A stretch of DNA of 64,000 bases, from NCBI GenBank assembly GCA_963930655.1, contig OZ005612.1, positions 16,001,001-16,065,000 of the forward strand, written 5' to 3'. The notes below the pieces were generated by a model that was given only the letters and a program-made list of their open reading frames with translations, was not told the DNA's origin and searched no databases. The position numbers were made by a program, and so were the translations under genes. The DNA is from Myrica gale. Taxonomy: Eukaryota > Streptophyta > Magnoliopsida > Fagales > Myricaceae. Of the stretch, positions 12,477-23,509 are shown piece after piece. Every line of letters begins with the position of its first letter. The first letter of the stretch is position 1.

Positions 12477-14520
12477 TATAGAATTTCCAAAAGTTGGTCT
12501 TCCAACCCTCGCGTTGTCCTTTCGTTTGTCCAATTTCAAATTGTTTATCTATAAGAATTGTTGCATAATGTTATTTATCCAACAACAAGCAAATATAGCT
12601 ATAATTGAATAAGAATACATCAATATTCATCCGAAAATGGCAAGCACTTATACCTGGCCAATCACATGCCCTCCAGCTTCACGTCCTTGGACAATAATTG
12701 CATCGACACCCGCATAAAGTGCTCCTTTTGCTTCTTCTAAACTCCCAACCTCCAATAAAAACATGTGTTACATGTGAGAAATGATTGACATCCAGAATGA
12801 ACCCCAGGAGTATGGTGCCTACTGCAAAACTTTTTGCAGAAGTTGAACCGCCCGAGAGTCAATTTCTAGTTGCACACCACATGATACACCAAATAAGATG
12901 CATATTGCTACATGTAAGCAATCAGCAAACATTGTACAATGATGATATTCATCTTCTATGTGGAAAACCAGTTTTCTCAAAAGGACTCCTTTGAAATTGG
13001 TTTACTTTCGATACTACACAGATTTATTCACTTTTGAACATTTCTCGCTCACCTGCTTAGATCAACTGTAATAACTAATAAGTTCCCTACTTTCAAATAG
13101 GCCTAATTACTTTTTCCTAGCATAAGTGCCATATTTTAGTCTAAATTATCTTCATAGAAAGGAAATGCAAGTTCACCTTTATCACTAACAGTCTCATACA
13201 TATTGAATTCAATTTGCCCACGGAATGCAATAATACTCCTTACACATGACTTGCTTAGATTTTCTTTTAAATCTTTTGGAAACAAGATAATAGGTAGACA
13301 TCACTTACTTGGGGAACAACCTTGATCCCAGCACGATGTGCTTCAAGTACTAGCTCCTTGGAACATTCACCCATGAAACTTGCAAGACTGCTACCTTCTC
13401 ATCCAATATAGCTTTTATATTTTCCTCATGGGGAAATGCCAGAACAACACCAACCCCAAATGGTTTGTCAGTTAAGGTTCGTGTACTCCTTATCAATTCC
13501 CGCACATTGTCTGGTGACTCCTGGTACAGGTAGGAGAGGTAAATTTGAAAAGACAAACAAGGGGTGCACAATGAATTTCATAAAATGTACAGTTACAGTT
13601 GACTAATCTTAGCATATTCATAAATCTAATAGGAACGGAAGAGAAAAGATTTTCCCTCCTCTAAGGAACAATTTCCAGAAGGTTTGAGTAGCATAATTAG
13701 TGCTTACCATAAGAATTAATGCCTAAGAAGGCAGAGTATCTCTGATAAACTCTGACAATTAAACACCTTCAAAGTTTCACTAGGCTTTGACAAGACTACC
13801 CACAATTTGTATTTTATGGGCCTTATATTGGGGATCTTTTAATGAGAACCGTTCGGATAAGGTGCTATATTTTCCTTTGAAAAAAGAGAGGGGGGGGGGG
13901 GGGGGGTCTTCCTCCCATCCTCTCTTGCTTCTCAACAGTTCTATGCACTGACAAACTCCAAGAGTTTATACGAGCTGAAATAATTCTTGATGGTTCTCTA
14001 ATTCATGTTTCATGCCCACAAATTTGTGGAATTGATTTTAAGGATTACCAAATCGCATCATTACGACAGAAAACTGATATGAGACAAAAACAAATAGTGC
14101 GGGGATGAAAGATGTAATATATAGTTCTCGTCTTTCTTTGGTATAGTGGATTGAGAAAAAGAGGAGCTTGGGTAGCCTGATCCCATGCAAGTTGTTCAGT
14201 TGGAAACAATGTATAACAATGGGAGCACACAACAATCAAGACATTGCAGCAAGTATAGTAGAATGAAGGCAACTGAATCTAAAACTTTGGTACGACACCC
14301 AAAGATGCCTGAGTGACATTATCACAAGGGGAAGACTAGCACCAGAAGAAAAACGGTAGGAAAAACAAGTAGTAGGAACTAGTACCCAATCAGGGGCTCG
14401 AAGGAGACCGAGTCCACCAGCGTTAGCGACTGCAGCAACAAGTTCCGGACCAGAGATATCAGGTCCCAGTGGTGCCTGCACTATTCCATATTCGAAACCC
14501 AAGATCCCCCTCCATCCCAT
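10785..14520 (-). CDS. Nitronate monooxygenase-like gene (NMO/2-nitropropane dioxygenase family), six exons, one-base frameshift in exon 2
   Basis: Exons: 14386-14520, 13309-13520, 12654-12749, 11878-12023, 11281-11500 and 10785-10973, all with GT-AG introns in register. Ignoring the frameshift they encode about 332 residues, the normal plant length: MGWRGILGFEYG, the FMN-binding barrel (GRARWPGAPQR, VQGREAGGHVIG, ASGGIVDARGYVAALALGAQGVCLGTRF) and a C-terminal tail ending KFSVI. Family members are FMN enzymes oxidising alkyl nitronates. In exon 2 the codons for VSWGE have lost one base in a C-run at 13370-13372 (GGGG to GGG in the coding sense), giving an early stop. Unusual residues (DCLISLL for DGLISLL, GCSMIHG for GRSIIHG) also suggest relaxed selection. 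An in-frame ATG at 14652 would add a 44-residue Ser/Arg-rich N-terminus. Whether this is a pseudogene or a sequencing error is open. Confidence 0.85.
12433..12473. repeat. (TC)n microsatellite
   Basis: About 20 TC units without interruption, inside the third intron of the NMO-like gene. A mutable site, useful as a marker. Confidence 0.95.
13890..13906. repeat. Poly-G run of 17
   Basis: Homopolymer within the first NMO intron. The exact length is likely to be unreliable in any assembly. Long homopolymer miscalls in this gene also bear on the exon 2 frameshift. Confidence 0.9.
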
Positions 14521-15524
14521 CTCTTCCTCTCTTCGGCTAACCAAAGTCAGCCAATTTGGTTCAAGTTTTCGAGCACTCGAAAACCGAATACAGTGGTGAG
14601 CCCAATCGTGCGTTGCGCTGCGTAGGAAGTTGTTTTTTACGGAAGCCGACATGGCGGCCCTCTCAATTTTTTCTCTCTATTTTATCCTCCGCGCCTTGTA
14701 AACGTAAGCGACGACGTATGTTGATTCCTCCTAGAATTTTATAGCCGCTCTTTATTAGAGTATTATTAGCGGTTTCTTCGTATTTAGATTTCTATTTTAA
14801 TAAAAAAGTAAACTTTTTATTTTAATCATGAATTTTTTAAAAACATCCCAGCAAATTCTCTATTTTAACTATCTACTTTTACTATTCTATTAATATATAT
14901 AATATAATATAAAAGAAAAGAGAAGGATAAAAAGAAGAGAGAGAAAGATAAAAGAGAAAATATATTGTTATTTTAATATAGAGAAGTGAATAGTGATTCT
15001 CTAAAAATAGAGAACCACTCTTCATTTGTTAGAGCATTATTAGCAGCTTCTCTATATTTGGATCTCTATTTTAACCAAAAATTACACTTCTCTATTTTAA
15101 CTACTAACTTTTTAAAAACATCCCCAGCAGCTTATCTATTTTAACCATCTACTTTTACTATTCTATTAAAATATTATTTTTCAAAGATTTCTCCATTCTT
15201 TCTTTAACATTTATATTTTTGAATATTCGTATTATCGTAATGGTCATATTTTTGAATATTTATCTTAGCCTAAAAATCGAATTTTTTAAATTTTGTCTTT
15301 TTCTAACGGTCATATTTTTTAAATTTTGTCTTATTCCAACGGTCATATTTTTAAAACTTTGTCTTATTCTAACGGTCATATTATTTGAAATTTGTCATTT
15401 TCCCAACGGTCATATTTTTAAAAAAATGTCTTCATGCTTTCAATATAAAATAAGATCATTTGCTCTCCAATAGTCATTCACCTCACCCAAGATTTATTTT
15501 CATCCTACCTCTATTTTTTCTCTT

Positions 15525-16669
15525 ATGGCTCGTTTTTTCTTCAAGAGTCGATCTTTTCTTCCCAAAATGCTTCATGACGACTCTGATGATGATTTAGAGG
15601 TAATTAATAGTGCTATGGAAGAAGGATCATCATCGCACCGTGGTGGTACCCAACGTCGTAGGTACATCATGCGAAATCGATTGGAAGGCCACGAAAGGCT
15701 CATGCTCGACTATTTTGCTGAAGACCCAGTATACTCTCCCAGACTATTTCGGAGAAGGTTTCGGATGAGGTGTCCTCTTTTTCGACGTATTGTATCTGAG
15801 GTTGAAGCACATCAGCCATATTTTGCCCAAGAAAGAAATGCAGCTGGAACACTTGGATTTTCTTCTATTCAAAAGATTACTGCTGTGTTCAGGATGCTAG
15901 CATATGGAGTAACCGGTGATTATGTTGACGAATATCTGAGGATTTCAGAAACCACAGCAATGCAGAGTCTTAAACTATTTGTGAAAGCAATGATTTCTCT
16001 TTACTCTGATCAGTACTTGAGGTCACCAACAACTAATGACATTGCAAGATTGTTGGAGATTGGGGAACGTCGTGGTTTTCCTGGGATGTTGAGGAGCATC
16101 GACTGCATGCACTGGACGTGGAAGAACTGTCCGACCTCATGGAAAGGTATGTATTCTGGCTTGCTCAAAGGTGTGCTCCTCAAGTTAATTACTCTATTAA
16201 TGGTCATGACTACACGATGGGATATTACCTTGCTGATGGTATATATCCGCAATGGTCGACATTTGTAAAAACAATCTCAGCCCCAATAGGAGCGAAAAAG
16301 AAACATTTTGCTGCAGCACAAGAGTCTACAAGGAAGGATGTAGAGCGTGCTTTCGGAGTGTTGCAAGCACGATTTGCAATTGTGCGTCAGCCTGCACGAT
16401 TTTTCAAAGTCCTTGTCCTCAAAGACATTATGAAAGCATGCATAATTCTCCATAACATGATCATTGAAGATGAACGAGATGAACAAGACACGTTAGACTT
16501 CGAATATGAACAAGGCAATGCAAATCCTCCCGAACCAGTGTCACATGATGAAGCGGATATGCTTGCAACGTTTATTCGTAATCATCTACATATTAGAGAC
16601 AAAGAAACTCATTCTCAACTCCAATCGGACCTGATCGAGCACTTGTGGCAATTACATGGCCAATCATAG
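15525..16669 (+). pseudogene. HARBI1-like PIF/Harbinger transposase with internal deletion
   Basis: The first part (15525 to about 16165) reads MARFFFKSR and so on through LRRFRMRCPLF-type sequence to GMLRSIDCMHWTWKNCPTSW, which holds the first catalytic Asp. After WKGMYSG the frame jumps. From about 16170 a second frame continues with APQVNYSINGHDYTMGYYLADGIYPQW, then ERAFGVLQARFAIVR (catalytic Glu) and KACIILHNMIIEDE to the stop at 16669. The missing piece normally carries the SYDLWIWH-type motif with the second catalytic Asp and the GSNNDINVL motif. The enzyme is therefore dead by deletion plus frameshift, although both outer parts are well preserved. Confidence 0.9.
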
Positions 16670-16911
16670 GAGTTTCAGATAAATGATAAGTTTAATATTC
16701 ACAATTTGTAATAATTTTAACATGCATTATTTTCTATTTAACAAGCTTCTGTAGTACTTTATGTTTATATGTTTAACATGTAGTTCTTTGCTTCGAATAA
16801 AAGCTCAATGAAGGACATAACACCATATTGTGGCTTGTCAAAAGTTAAAGACAACACATCTGAGCTAACCCTAGAAACTAATCCATCTTGAGACAGCATC
16901 TTCGGACATAC

Positions 16912-17855
16912 CATCTTTTATGCCTGTTGACATGATCCTCTAAGCTAATCCTAGAAACTAATCCATCTTGAGACTCAACACTTGAATTTCTTGGAAAGCC
17001 AACCTCATCACGAATCTTAGAACCAAGACTACATTGGTACTCTTTGTCTACCTTATCTGATTTCAAATTGGTCAACAAATCATCTTCGCTCCTGTCCTCC
17101 CCCAATGAATTTGAATTTCTACCTTTGTTACCTACACCCTCTTCCATACGAATACTAGATCCACGATCAGATGAGAGAAGCTCCGCACAATTTCCCTGAC
17201 AATATTTCAAAGGATAAATTAAGTGCACAAACTAGAAGGAAATATCAACCAAATAACCCAACAGTAAAAAATCAAAGTTTGACGATAGGCAATACAAATA
17301 AAAACATGTAACCAGCTCTTACAAATTCACATGAAATCCATTAGTCTCCACTGAAACGCCTAGCGGAAACTTCTTTTGCAATTCACTCATGTTCGTCTAG
17401 AGCAAGCAGGTTCTTTACATAATGTATGAGACAATGACTCGGTCACTCTAACAAGCTCACACGAAACAAAATCTATTACGAAGTAGAAAAATTAAAACAT
17501 GCACTCCTGTTTGGTCACTAAGAAGAGGTAGAGACATTTATTGGGTTCGAAAGGGAACAATTTTTGTGTTCCAAATTCCACTTTGAAATGAATCAAACAG
17601 CTCAAAGCGACTTTCTTCTCATAAATCTCAATTTTTACTAATCGAAAACAAAACAGAAGTAATTTTAAACTCAACTTCCTCGACCTTCTCAGCAACCAAA
17701 CAGACATCAAACCAAAATCAAAGAGAGAACAAAATTAGGAATTAGGGCAATCAGAACACACCAGATTTCCCCGATCAGATCCACGCACACCGAAGGCCTC
17801 GATTTCCCCAGACTCGTCACCCGAATTAGATGGGTTGGGGTCAAATCTGGTGGAC
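16912..17855 (-). pseudogene. Two captured exons of an unrecognised host gene inside the PIF element
   Basis: On the minus strand an exon at 17762-17855 (acceptor TTTGCAG, donor GTGTGT) reads STRFDPNPSNSGDESGEIEA and on to GSDRGNL. After an intron of 566 bp, an exon at 16912-17195 (acceptor ATTGTCAG, donor GTATGT) continues in the same frame with GNCAELLSSDRGSSIRMEEG to DHVNRHKR. The frame stays open for about 125 residues across a canonical intron, which is unlikely by chance. The sequence is acidic and Ser-rich, and I do not recognise the parent gene. Downstream, the phrase SQDGLVSR is partly duplicated (about 16865-16890 against 16955-16980). Gene capture by a PIF element is the inference; the parent gene is not in the window. 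Confidence 0.5.
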
Positions 17856-18389
17856 CTGCAAATCGCCGAGAATTATAGAGGACCCCAGAAAGGGCCACCC
17901 TTTGAGCATTCATGTGGAATTCATTGGTTAAATGAGCAAACATTATGGCATATGCTCTCAGACCGATTGCAAACATCTACTCCCCCATAATGCAAAACCG
18001 ATTGCAGATTTACAAAAATTAAGGAAAATCCCACTAACCTTTCAAGCTCATGCAATCACTGAAGTCGACTTGGAAATCTTAAAGGGAGGACGAGAGGGTT
18101 GATGGAGACCATAAATCTTGAAGGGAGGACAAACATGTTGGGTTGATGGAGACCAGAGATGTGAATGGGAGAGAGAGAAAATGAAGATAAAATATATTGT
18201 TATTTTATTATAAAGAAGTGAACAGTTGTTATCTAAAAATATATAACAACTATTCACTTGTTAAATTTTTTTGCTAACTTTTGCTAGAATAGATAAGCTG
18301 TAAAACCCATATTTTTAACTATTTAGTTGTATTGGTTAATAGATAACCTGCTAAGAATGCTCTTAAAATTTTTTGCTAACTTTTGTTAA

Positions 18390-18453
18390 AATCAACATAC
18401 GTCGTCGCTTACGTTTACAAGGCGCGGAGGATAAAATAGAGAGAAAAATTGAG
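18390..18453 (-). repeat. Inverted copy of the NMO upstream region (14662-14726)
   Basis: Read in reverse complement this matches the sequence directly upstream of the NMO gene over about 64 bases with a single one-base length difference, including the distinctive core CGTAAGCGACGACGTATG. It lies 25 bases outside the right end of the PIF element, while the original lies 29 bases outside the left end, so the element is bracketed by inverted copies of NMO promoter or leader sequence. Confidence 0.85.
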
Positions 18454-19128
18454 GGGCTTTTAGCTAGAATAGAGAACCAAAATAGTCAAATTATTAAAAA
18501 TATGTGTTTTGCAGCTTTTCTATTTTAAAAAAAATAAACCAAAAAATTTAACAAATGGACAGTGGTTATCTATTTTTAGATAACCACTGTTCACTTCTTC
18601 ATATTAAAATGCTACTATAATTTCTCTTTCATTTCTCTCTCTCCCACTATCTCTCTCATAAATTTATATTTTGCCCCCATTTCTTTTTGCATGTCACAAA
18701 CCATTTCAAAGTTTTAGTCTAATCAATAATTATAAAATAATTTTTCCTTTCTTAATAAATAATTTTTTTTATCATAATAAATATAAAAAAATTCATTTTT
18801 CACTAATTTTAAAAATACTACAGTTGGAATAAAACAAAATTTTAAAAATATAACAGTTAGAAAAAGATAATTTAAAAAATTTAAATTTTTAAAATAAGAC
18901 AAATATTCAAAAATATGATCGTTACGAATATTTAAAAATATAAAATGTTAAAGAAAGAATAGAGAAATCTTTGAAAAATAATATTTTAATATAATAGTAA
19001 AAGTAGATGGTTAAAATAGAGAAGCTGTTGGGGATGTTTTTTAAAAGATAGTAGTTAAAATAGAGAAGTGTACTTTTTGATTAAAGTAGAGATCCAAATA
19101 TAAATAAGCTGCTAAAAATGCTCTAAGA
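18454..19128. repeat. Second PIF-like terminal segment (inverted partner of 15031-15260)
   Basis: The last 200 bases, reverse-complemented, run parallel to 15031-15260: GAGCATTNTTAGCAGC end, then CACTTCTCTATTTTAACTAC, CATCCCC, CTACTTTTACTATT and TTTCAAAGATTTCTC. The inner part at about 18540-18600 carries the palindrome GGTTATC...GATAACC also seen near 15000 and 18230. It looks like the remains of a second insertion of the same family. No coding sequence. Confidence 0.6.
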
Positions 19129-20697
19129 GCCGCATCACTGAACATTTGAGGGTTCATATAAGCTCCGGGTGGCGGCTCTCTATTGACTAACAAGTGACGA
19201 AACGAGATTTGGGAGTATTACGAATATTGTAGAAACCGCTAAGGGTTGGGGGGGGACACCGAGGGAGAGCTTTCAATACCTAAATCGCTGAAAAATCAGT
19301 AGGATTTGTCTCTTTATTGGGCTGTTGATATGCTTGTGGAGACAATTGTGGTCGGATCTCGTCTCACTACAAGAAAATAACAATTCACCCAGGCAACAGA
19401 ACGCGGTCCACTCCTTCCCATTAGTAGAGCACGAGCTTCGCCCACCGCCCACCGCTGGTAAGGCTGACTAAAAATTACAGTAAGAATCGAACTTTTTAGT
19501 TTCACTTTTAATTTCGCAAAAATTTGGTTTCAATTATGACATGTATTGGAGTTGGAACTGGAAGTTATTTTTGACAATTTATGAAATTATAATCGAAAAT
19601 TCCGATAGAATATGATGGGTTCAGATTTTTCTAAAAAAATAAAATAAAATTAGTGTTCAAAATAAAGTATAACATATATAATTTGATTGAATGCTTATTT
19701 TAGAATATAGATTTTGGATAAATTTTTTACATTTATTGTTAATTTATGATGAACAACAAAAACATACCGAAATTTTTTATTCTGGTTTTTTTTTTAAAAA
19801 AAAGGCTCAAAATAAAGTATAACATATGATGAGTTCCACATTTGTTTTAATATTTATTATAGAATCTAGATTTTGTTTGAATGTTTACATTTATTGTTAA
19901 TTTATGATGAATAATAGAAAAATCTTCCAAAAATTCGGTCAAAAAATATTTTTTGCTCATTATGGTCCAAAACAAAATGTCAAAAAAGTCTATATGCCGA
20001 ACCGGAAGGGCGGTTATTGTGCCTTAACAGTGACGCTTTTCACAAATCATCACTTACGCTACCGTTAATCACCTCTAGTTTAGACTTGAGATGATTATTG
20101 ATTATGTGACATATTTTTATTAAACTTTTGATGGAATATGGTAATTGGTTTATGTCACATTGTTGGACACATTTTTTAGGCTTTAGTCTTTATGTTTGAA
20201 TATGATATTATGTTGGACTTTTGGACAACTTATTATATTTTTTGTGAGTATTATTAATTATGATATTATGTTGAAAATTTAAACAAGTTATGATATTTGA
20301 ATGATTATATTTTTTGCTTATATATGGGCATAAAAATTATCTTAATGGTCCAAAAAAACAACCCAAAACAGTGAAAAAATGAAAAGTAAAAAAAAACCAT
20401 TTTTTTACCCAACGGTTACACGGTTTAAGTGGTTACTGTCTAACCATTACCTTAATACCGTCACCAGTAAAGACGGTAATTGTGCCTTAGAGGTGCGATG
20501 ACAATGTCAAATATGTGATTTCGTCAATTGCGGTGACGGTGACGGTTTTCGCCAAACCGTCACCTACACTACCTTTAATCATCTATAGTCATTCCGGTTT
20601 CATCCGTTCTGGTACTCACCCGTAAGAGTGGGCTTACTATCCGTCAACGTTCAATAAATAACTATGTTTTTCTTCAGACAAATTGGAGAAGCAGAAC
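19129..20697. repeat. Non-coding repeat-derived region, no gene seen
   Basis: AT-rich sequence with motifs shared with the hAT-like remnants at 8.9-9.45 and 40.06-40.4 kb (TTATTGTTAATTTATGATGA in tandem-like copies at about 19735 and 19890). A CACTACAAGAAAA terminus-like string is present at 19365. Copies of GACGGTAATTGTGCCTTA-type sequence occur near 20010 and 20475. I see no gene. Confidence 0.5.
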
Positions 20698-22157
20698 TAG
20701 GGCAAATAGGGGACTAGTCGAAAGCGAAATTTGACATTCCGACATCTAGTCCGCTAACTAGCGGATGGCCAAAATCGACTTCGCTTCCTCTTCCGACTCT
20801 TAGCGGACTTAGCGGAAACGGATAGCGAAATTCCAACAACTTTTTGGGCCCATTTAAGCTTCTTTTTTTCAGCAAATGAAAATCTTGCTCATTCATCACA
20901 ATTCACAAATAAAATCATAAAACATGTAATTGAAAAACAAGTGTAAAACTAATTGGTATCTCACCAATTGTAGCTGTAGTCATAGATGTAGGGGTAGGTA
21001 AATTGAGAGTTGTTGATTGCGAAGATGCAATTGAAGTTTGATGATCCATTTGAAAGAAAGACATAATCCAAAGCCCGAAGACAACTCATTCTACCAACTT
21101 AACCCGAATTTAAGATAGCAAAACACGAACAAGATGCAAAATTAAGCTAGTGGACTAAGTATGGTATATATGTATCAAACAGATTCACAAATCAATCTAA
21201 CACAATTTAATCTAACACAATCAATATAACAGATTCACAACTAATACCCCCTTGATTCACAACCAATCTAACACTGAGAAACAATGATAACCATTATATT
21301 AACATCAATAAACTGAACAACAGATTCACAACCAATATCCCCTTGATTCATAACCAATATCCCCTTGATTCACAACCAATCTAACACAATTTAATCTAAC
21401 ATTGAGAAACAATGTTAACCATTTTATTAACTTCAATAAACTGAACAAAGCATAGGGAAATGTCAAATGAACAAAGCATAAGAAATAGATTCACAATTCT
21501 CATATCCTTTGCCACAAACCCTTAATCTAACAGATTCACACAATTTAATCTAACCCAATCATAGTCAATATCAATCTAATATCAATAGCAGTAGCTGTGT
21601 GAGAGAGAAAGAGATAGAGGAAATCACTGGCAAGGGAAATCACTGGCAGGGGAAAGAGATAGTGAGAACTGAGGAAGGCCGAGAGGGTGGAACCACTGGC
21701 AGGGGAAAGGGAAAATTTTAGGGCTTTAGCTGGGGAGGATTCGGGTTCGGGGGAGGGGAAGGGGAAATTAGTGCTGCGGCAGGGGGGACTCGGGGGAGGG
21801 GAAAGGGAAATTAGGGCTGCGGTTAGGGGGGCTCGGGGAGGGGGAGGGGAACATTAGGCAGAGGGTTGGGCAATTTTGTCGTGGATCACGACAAGTTTTT
21901 TGTTTTTTTACAAAAAAATCAAGTAAACAATGTCGTCCTATTTAAAATGGGACGACGTCGTTTTAAGTCAAGGGGAAAAAATTAAAAAGCATTGGAATCG
22001 AATTTTGAGCCAAATTGGCGGAAAAAGTCCGCTTCCGATTCTGCCCAAAATGACCTCCGACTCCGGTTCCTGGAAGAGGTGGAGCGTCTCTTCTCGGAAC
22101 CGGTAACGGAAACGGAGCCGAACCTCCGCCGGCAGCCGGACCGGACTTACAGGCCTA
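20698..22157 (-). mobile_element. Deleted hAT element of the same family as the one at the left edge
   Basis: The ends read TAGGGC and, viewed inward from the right, TAGGCC. They are flanked by AGCAGAAC (20690-20697) and GGCAGAAC (22158-22165), matching at 7 of 8 positions. On the minus strand 21049 to about 20957 encodes MDHQTSIASSQSTT and onwards, nearly the same N-terminus as the decayed transposase at 1037. The rest of the transposase is deleted. Subterminal repeats match 4230-4360. Imperfect tandem repeats of GATTCACAACCAATCTAAC (21180-21420) and AAATCACTGGCAGGGGAAA (21620-21720) sit in the 5' leader half. Confidence 0.75.
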
Positions 22158-22165
22158 GGCAGAAC

Positions 22166-22255
22166 TAAACCTGCGGGAGTGGGGGGATTCTAACCTTGGA
22201 TCTATCCCTTCCAAAAGGGACGAGGTGCCATCTGAGCTAAAGCTCATTGGCAACT
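22166..22255 (-). mobile_element. tRNA-derived SINE head, fragment
   Basis: Reverse complement contains a box A-like TTTAGCTCAGATGGCACC and a box B-like AGGTTAGAATCCC (consensus GGTTCGAATCC), spaced as in plant tRNA-derived SINEs of the Au type. It does not fold into a full tRNA and no 3' tail was identified. It directly abuts the hAT target duplication. Confidence 0.45.
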
Positions 22256-22280
22256 CCTCCACTTTTAAAGGCCTGATTTT

Positions 22281-22583
22281 GTGGGCTGCAAGGTGTTTAG
22301 CGACGCATCTCTGAACAACAGAGATGGGGTGGGTGGTCGTGATCCCCTGGTAACACGGTCACCTGTTGCGTCGATCTCGGTTCGTCAAGATAGATGTCGA
22401 ACCAACGCAATTTCGTCGTCGTCAATGGGTTTATGGCGAGATATTAAGGCGGACGATCTGATCTGCATTGGCGAAGGTCCATTCTTTGAACTCGGTTGTC
22501 TTGCTCGTCAAGGAAGCCCGACAACAGTCATAGGGGGAGTCCCAGCTCAGGATGAAGGCAATATTTCAACAATTAACAGGTAG
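22281..22583 (+). other. Unrecognised 100-residue open reading frame
   Basis: The frame is open for 100 codons in a locally GC-richer patch and reads GCKVFSDASLNNRDGVGGRD and onwards. I recognise no domain, signal peptide or membrane segment, and no splice sites link it convincingly to the bromodomain fragment 0.5 kb downstream. It could be a captured fragment or a chance ORF. Confidence 0.2.
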
Positions 22584-23062
22584 CTTGTTTCATCCATGAA
22601 TCTGGTTACAGGCCAAGGGGCCAAGAATTTGGAATAAATTTTGCCCCCATTTGCATTTAGGCGTGAGGTACCTGTTCTGGCTTTGGGAGAGATTCCCCAT
22701 TGCTGATTTGTGCCTGTTCTATCAAGTATCAAATACAAAGGGGAAAGGGGTCCGCGGATGGAACCCAGTGCTGATTTATGCATAAATGCAAGCCTTCCAT
22801 TCCTATACAAGATGTTCCTGCTGAATAATTATTGTACTGTTGCTTCATTTGTTAGTATCTAGTTGGAGAAACTTTATATCTGTAATTGAATTTTTGTATA
22901 TCTGCTCGTCATCTCTGAGCATACCAAGTAGTGTCACGTTGACAACTATACGGAAAGTTATAATTTTTAGAAAGATTGTCCTGCATACTCTTATCTTTGT
23001 TTACTAGGTATCTATTCCTGGTCCTGGATTCTTCTGTAAATGCATCTAATTGACTCACTCTA

Positions 23063-23509
23063 GATGACGAATACTAGGTAATTGACAAGCCCATGAATTT
23101 CGGTACAATAAAGAACCAAATGGACGCCAAGGATGGTACAAGATATAAGAATGTTCGCGAGATATGTGCTGATGTGAGGTTGATTTTCAGAATGTAATGA
23201 AGTATAATGACAAAGAAGTGATGTTCATGTTATGGCCAAAACTTTGCTGAAAAATTTCGAGGAGAAATGGCTGGAACTTCTGCCTAAAGTTACTGAAGAG
23301 GTAATCTGCTTTCCTAGTTTGGATGGCTCTACTGTGAATTAAAAGGAAGCGTCAATAATTTCGTTGAATCTTTCTTGATGACTTGTAATATTAAGTGATG
23401 TACTTGCAGGAAAAAAAGACGAGAAGATGAGGAAGCAGATGCACTGTTAGAAATGCAGCTTGCTCAGGCGGCTGCTCATGCCAAGATGTCAAGAGATCTA
23501 AGTAATGAG
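23063..23509 (+). pseudogene. Bromodomain protein fragment (GTE1/GTE6-like), degenerate
   Basis: Exon 1 (23063-23300) reads VIDKPMNFGTIKNQMDAKDG, then YKNVREICADV, and in another frame MKYNDKEV, VHVMAKTLLKNFEEKWLELL and PKVTEE. This is the second half of the bromodomain plus the region after it in plant GTE factors, which bind acetylated histones. It ends at a GT donor. Exon 2 (23410-23509) encodes the following Glu/Ala-rich helix (EADALLEMQLAQAAAHAKMS) and also ends at a donor. A stop replaces the Glu of YYEVIDKP, and one-base losses shift the frame in both exons. Introns are retained, so it arose by DNA duplication and not retroposition. The first half of the bromodomain and the C-terminus were not found. 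Confidence 0.8.

Larger units (their letters stand above)
14758..18362 (+). mobile_element. PIF/Harbinger element, about 3.6 kb, with TTA target duplication and captured host exons
   Basis: The left end reads GAGTATTATTAGCGG and the right end, viewed inward, GAGCATTCTTAGCAGG. The element is flanked by TTA at 14755-14757 and 18363-18365, the standard Harbinger target. It contains a HARBI1-type transposase reading frame on the plus strand and, on the minus strand, two spliced-looking exons of an unrelated gene. A roughly 85-bp direct repeat (core ATATTGTTATTTTA, then GAAGTGAA) occurs near both ends. A second pair of inverted termini (15031 and 19128) shows that more than one insertion is nested here, so the outer boundary is partly a judgement. 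Confidence 0.75.
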
